Assembly: GCF_000712075.1 (NCBI RefSeq)
Contig: NZ_JONW01000006.1
Location: 248,001-312,000, forward strand
Direction of reading: 5' to 3'
From: Caulobacter sp. UNC358MFTsu5.1
GTDB taxonomy: Bacteria > Pseudomonadota > Alphaproteobacteria > Caulobacterales > Caulobacteraceae
Length of the DNA: 64,000 bases
Under the pieces are notes generated by a model. That model was not told the origin of the DNA. It worked only from the letters and a program-made list of their open reading frames with translations, and searched no databases. Made by a program: the position numbers and the translations under genes. Positions 60,844 through 64,000 of this stretch are shown here, piece after piece (the stretch's first letter is position 1; the number at the start of each line of letters is the position of its first letter).

Positions 60844-62142
60844 CTACACCCCCTCGGCCGCGAACGCCGCCTTGCGCGGGCCGATGTAGCCGAACAGCCA
60901 GGCGGCGACCTTGCGCATCTGGATCTCCTCGCTGCCCTCGGTGATCCGGTAGCGGCGGTGGTGGCGGTAGATGTGCTCGAACGGCTTGTGGCGCGAATAG
61001 CCCAGGCCCCCGTGCACCTGCATGGCCCGGTCGGCGGCCTCGCAGCACAGGCGGTTAGCCCAGTAGTTGCACATCGAGACCTTGTCGGAGAGCCGCTTCT
61101 CGACCTCCGGCTTGGTCATCTGGTCCATCTCCCAGGCGGTCTTGCGGATCAGCAGGCGCAGCATCTCGGCCTGGGTGGCCAGCTCGACCAGCGGGAACTG
61201 GATGGCCTGGTTCTCGGCCAGGGCCTTGCCGAACGGCTTGCGCGTGCGCGCGTACTTGACGCTCTCTTCTATGCAGAAGACCGCCGCCCCCAGGCTGGAG
61301 GCCGCCTGGCGGATGCGGTTCTCGTGCACGAAGTGCTGGGCCAGGGCCAGGCCGCCGCCCTCGGGACCGAACATCGCCCCGTCCGGGACCCAGACGTTGG
61401 TGAAGCTGACCCGCGGGTGGTCTGTGGGCATGTTGAAGGTCCAGAGGTACTCCTCGATCTTCACGCCCGGCGCATGGGCCGGCACGAGGAAGCAGGTGAT
61501 CCCCCGCGCGTCGCCGTCCTCGCCGCCGGTGCGGGCGAACAGGGCGCAGTGGGTGGCCACGTGCATGCCGGTGGTCCACATCTTCTCGCCGTCGATCCGC
61601 CATCCTGGTTGGCCGTGGCGCTCCTCGCGGACGGCGCGGGTCTCCATGAAGGTGGCGTCCGAGCCGTGGTTCGGCTCGGTCAGGCCGAAGGTCGGGCGGA
61701 AGGCGTGGCGGTCCAGCATGTCGGGGATCAGGTGCTGCTGGTCGGGCCGGCCGAAGTCGCGGATCATCAGCACGAACGGATTGTTGCCGACGATCGAGTG
61801 CTCGTTCTGCAGGTCGTTGAACAGGCCCAGGCCCTTGGCCGCCAGGTGCTCGCGGATCACCGCCATCCAGAGGTTCGAGCCGTCCTGGCCGCCGTACGTC
61901 TTGGGCAGGGCGAAGCGGTAGTGGCCGGCGGCGTCGGCCAGGCCCCGGGCCTTGGCCAGCAGCTCTTCCCACTCGCGCCGGGGCAGGCCGCCGCCGTCCC
62001 AGTCGGTGCGGGCCCATTCGCGGCGGTGGTCGAAGAAGCGCTCGTTGTCGTGCTCGGCCTGCAGGGGCGCGATGGTGTCGGCGATGAACGCGTCCAGAGT
62101 CGCCAGATATGCCGTCAGTTCCGCCGGCGGATTGAAGTCCAT
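60844..62142 (-). CDS. Acyl-CoA dehydrogenase
   Basis: 432 residues. FAD- and substrate-binding signatures are FGLTEPNHGSDATFMETRAV and WRIDGEKMWTTGMHVATHCALFARTG. The C-terminal helical domain has RIRQAASSLGAAVFCIEESVKYARTRKPFGKALAENQAIQF and QVHGGLGYSRHKPFEHIYRHHRRYRITEGSEEIQ. Substrate chain length unknown; the thiolase in this window may act in the same pathway. ATG 62142 follows GAGGAGA, and the frame above 62142 is antisense to the oxidase gene. Confidence 0.93.
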   Translation of the reverse strand: MDFNPPAELTAYLATLDAFIADTIAPLQAEHDNERFFDHRREWARTDWDGGGLPRREWEELLAKARGLADAAGHYRFALPKTYGGQDGSNLWMAVIREHLAAKGLGLFNDLQNEHSIVGNNPFVLMIRDFGRPDQQHLIPDMLDRHAFRPTFGLTEPNHGSDATFMETRAVREERHGQPGWRIDGEKMWTTGMHVATHCALFARTGGEDGDARGITCFLVPAHAPGVKIEEYLWTFNMPTDHPRVSFTNVWVPDGAMFGPEGGGLALAQHFVHENRIRQAASSLGAAVFCIEESVKYARTRKPFGKALAENQAIQFPLVELATQAEMLRLLIRKTAWEMDQMTKPEVEKRLSDKVSMCNYWANRLCCEAADRAMQVHGGLGYSRHKPFEHIYRHHRRYRITEGSEEIQMRKVAAWLFGYIGPRKAAFAAEGV

Positions 62143-62289
62143 GACCGCGTCTCCTCGAAGCTTCTGTGAGCCTTGAAAAGCAGCATGCGCCCCCCTTCGG
62201 GCGGACGACAACCGTGACGTGGGGGAACGCGCTTGGCGGGAGCCCGGGCCCCTGGTTAGGGTCGGCGCGGTCAGTATGGGGAGGCGTCC

Positions 62290-63480
62290 ATGATCACGAC
62301 GAGCAGTCGGCGGGCCATGCTGGCGGGACTGGGCGGGCTTGGCGCGACCAGCCTGGCCGGCTGCGTGACCCAGGGCGGAACCGCGAGCGGCCTGATCGCC
62401 CCGTCCCGGCCCGCCTTCGTCGTGCCGCCGCTGGCCCCGCTGCGGATGAGCGTCGACCGCATCACCAAGATCACCGTCTGCCTGCGCCCGTTCCGAGCCG
62501 CCGGACCCCGCCTCGACGTCGAGCAGGTCGCCGGAAAGCGGGTGGTGCACAACTACGGCCACGGCGGCAGCGGCTGGTCGCTGTCGTGGGGCTCCAGCAC
62601 CATCGCCGCCGGCAAGGCCCTGGAGGGCGGGACCAAGGAGGTCGCGGTGATCGGCTGCGGCGCCCTGGGCCTGACCTCGGCCCTGCTGCTGCAGCGGGCC
62701 GGCGCCAAGGTGACGATCTACGCCAAGGAGCGCACGCCCCAGACCCGCTCGTTCCGCGCCACCGGCACCTGGTCGCCGGACTCGCGCGTCGCCGACGCCG
62801 ACAAGGCAGCCCCCGGCTTCCCGGCCCTGTGGGAGGAGATGGCCCGCGCGTCCTACGCCGCCTACCAGACCCTTCTGGGCCTGCCGGGCGAGCCGGTGTC
62901 GTGGAGCGACCGCTACACGCTGCTCGGCGGCGGGGCCGGCGGTCCGCGCGGGCCCCGTCCCGCCGGGTCGGTCCATTTCGCCGAGTACGGCGAGCGGCTG
63001 CACGACATCGTGCCCGGCTTCCAGGACCTGCCGGCCGGGTCGCACCCGTTCCCGGTCGAGCGGGTCCGGCACGGGACCTCGATGCAGTTCAACGTCAGCG
63101 ACCTGGCCCACATGCTGACCAACGACTTCCTGGCCGAGGGCGGCCGGATCGTGGCCATGACCTTCGACACCCCCGCCGACCTGGCGCGGCTGAGCGAGCC
63201 GGTGGTGGTCAACTGCACCGGCTACGGCGCGCGGGCGCTGTGGAAGGACGAGACCATCACCCCGGTGCGCGGCCAGATCGCCTGGCTGGCCGCCCAGCCC
63301 GAGGTCCACTACGGGGTCTACTACAAGCACGTATCGGTGCTGCCGCGGCCGGACGGGATCGTCGTGCAGTATGTCGGCGACAGCGACATGTGGGGCTACG
63401 GGATCGACGTCGAGCGACCCGACCGGGCCGAGGCGGAGAACGCCGTGACGACCATCGCGAGCCTCTACGAAAGGGCGTGA
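62290..63480 (+). CDS. FAD amino-acid-oxidase-like protein, permuted motif order
   Basis: 396 residues. The N-terminus has a twin-Arg stretch (SSRRAMLAGLGGLGATSLAGC) ending in a lipobox-like LAGC, so a Tat-exported lipoprotein is likely. The D-amino-acid oxidase C-terminal hallmark, a Pro-Phe-Arg segment then HNYGHGGSGWSLSWG, is at 61-101, before the FAD Rossmann motif VAVIGCGALGLTSALLL at 118-134. The body then runs to NCTGYGARALW and TPVRGQIAWL and stops soon after VQYVGDSDMWGYG. Order of motifs is reversed relative to classical oxidases. Substrate unknown. Confidence 0.82.
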   Translation: MITTSSRRAMLAGLGGLGATSLAGCVTQGGTASGLIAPSRPAFVVPPLAPLRMSVDRITKITVCLRPFRAAGPRLDVEQVAGKRVVHNYGHGGSGWSLSWGSSTIAAGKALEGGTKEVAVIGCGALGLTSALLLQRAGAKVTIYAKERTPQTRSFRATGTWSPDSRVADADKAAPGFPALWEEMARASYAAYQTLLGLPGEPVSWSDRYTLLGGGAGGPRGPRPAGSVHFAEYGERLHDIVPGFQDLPAGSHPFPVERVRHGTSMQFNVSDLAHMLTNDFLAEGGRIVAMTFDTPADLARLSEPVVVNCTGYGARALWKDETITPVRGQIAWLAAQPEVHYGVYYKHVSVLPRPDGIVVQYVGDSDMWGYGIDVERPDRAEAENAVTTIASLYERA

Positions 63481-63613
63481 GCGCCGCGCCGTTTTCTCCA
63501 GGACCCCGCCGTTTCCTCAGCGCGGCCGGGCCGTTTCCGGAAAAGGCGCCCGTTTCACTAAAAAATGCTCATGCGAAATAATTTTCGCTTGCGCAATTTC
63601 TGAACGCTGATAT

Positions 63614-63672
63614 CTAAGCAGTGCTTAGTTCTGATCCGAAGCATCGGTGGGGATACCGATGCCGACATCCCC
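63614..63672. promoter_or_regulatory. Palindrome and possible RNA pseudoknot before the last gene
   Basis: A perfect palindrome CTAAGCA-G-TGCTTAG (63614-63628) may be an operator. Then GCATCGGT (63641-63648) pairs with ACCGATGC (63655-63662), enclosing GGGGAT, which is complementary to ATCCCC at 63667-63672. The two pairings could form a pseudoknot or alternative hairpins in the leader. The gene start is 75 bases further on. Confidence 0.45.
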
Positions 63673-63747
63673 GGGTTGGAGCGACCAGTACAGCTTATCG
63701 CCGATCATTCGATCTCCACTCCCCTGTACACGCTGGAGGGCTCTCTC

Positions 63748-64000
63748 ATGAAGCTCCAATCCCTGGCGGCTGCCGCCGCCCTGACGACCTGCCTGTTCGC
63801 CGGCTCGGCCTTCGCCGACGGCCGCATCGCCGTCGCCCTGCAAAACCCGGTCGCCGCCAAGACCAAGGTCGTCGCCGGCGGCGCCGTCTTCGTCTGCGAC
63901 GGCGCCGAGTGCGTCTCGACCGCCGCCCCGTCGCGGGCCCTGACCGCCGTGGCGTGCAAGGCGCTCGCCAAGGAAGTCGGCCCCGTGGCCGCCTTCGGCG
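63748..64000 (+). CDS. Secreted CC_3452-family-like protein, truncated by the window end
   Basis: First 84 residues only. The signal peptide ends near SAFA. The mature protein starts DGRIAVALQNPVAAKTKVVAGGAVFVCDGAECVSTAAPSRALTAVACKALAKEVGPVAAFG, with three Cys visible (the pair Cys-Asp-Gly-Ala-Glu-Cys and a later one). This matches my memory of the small CC_3452-type Caulobacter family of unknown function. GGAGGG lies seven bases before ATG 63748. The end is off the window. Confidence 0.7.
   Translation, partial: MKLQSLAAAAALTTCLFAGSAFADGRIAVALQNPVAAKTKVVAGGAVFVCDGAECVSTAAPSRALTAVACKALAKEVGPVAAFG

Overview
The window is a high-GC (roughly 70%) alphaproteobacterial chromosome segment. The gene set points to Caulobacter or a close relative: a triple-PAS HWE histidine kinase, a DUF1674 protein, a CC_3452-type secreted protein, a long TonB-dependent receptor and GC-rich intergenic palindromes. 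Coding density is high on both strands. I saw no phage, transposase, integrase, rRNA or CRISPR. The only RNA gene found is a tRNA-Ala(CGC).

Layout. (1) 1-16.4 kb is mostly housekeeping: a DUF418 membrane protein, a lipoprotein/small-protein pair, a dienelactone-hydrolase-like enzyme, phosphomannomutase, purH, an HWE sensor kinase, a minus-strand run rsmB - rpe - heparinase II/III-like, a small heme-copper-oxidase-like membrane protein, a DUF1674 protein, pyrF, marC, an SDR and a GIN-domain secreted protein. (2) 16.5-31 kb: a flavodoxin divergent from an MFS exporter, an Rrf2 regulator divergent from the potassium transporter Kup, argG, a secreted beta-helix protein divergent from a sulfotransferase, a second lipoprotein/small-protein pair, a penicillin-acylase-like enzyme, tRNA-Ala, yggT-DUF167 and a hybrid histidine kinase. 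(3) 31-35.7 kb: vsr, a FAD monooxygenase, cysK and a C5 DNA methyltransferase on the minus strand, then a small lipoprotein. (4) 36-52.4 kb is a surface-polysaccharide locus: ugd and a UDP-glucuronate epimerase, an MBOAT acyltransferase, two SGNH proteins, a 47-codon linking ORF, a Wzy/VpsF-like polymerase, three GT4 glycosyltransferases, a flippase, an acyltransferase-3/SGNH fusion and a left-handed beta-helix acyltransferase. It supplies uronic-acid sugar nucleotides and a large O-acyl-modification set. It has no initiating phosphoglycosyltransferase and no Wza/Wzc exporter, so those must lie elsewhere. (5) 52.8-64 kb: a thiolase with a rearranged 3' end, a TonB-dependent receptor, an NTF2-like protein, a lemA - TPM - TPM operon, a DUF1254/DUF1214 protein, an acyl-CoA dehydrogenase, a D-amino-acid-oxidase-like protein whose motif order looks circularly permuted, and a truncated CC_3452-type gene at the right edge.

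The most unusual signals are: the permuted oxidase; a dispersed intergenic palindrome family whose central stems differ in sequence but keep pairing, including one compensatory base-pair change; a cluster of large hairpins with a duplicated gene end after the thiolase; the 47-codon ORF with ATGA overlaps at both ends inside the polysaccharide operon; and a possible leader pseudoknot before the last gene. Homology calls come from motif recognition only, and no database was searched.
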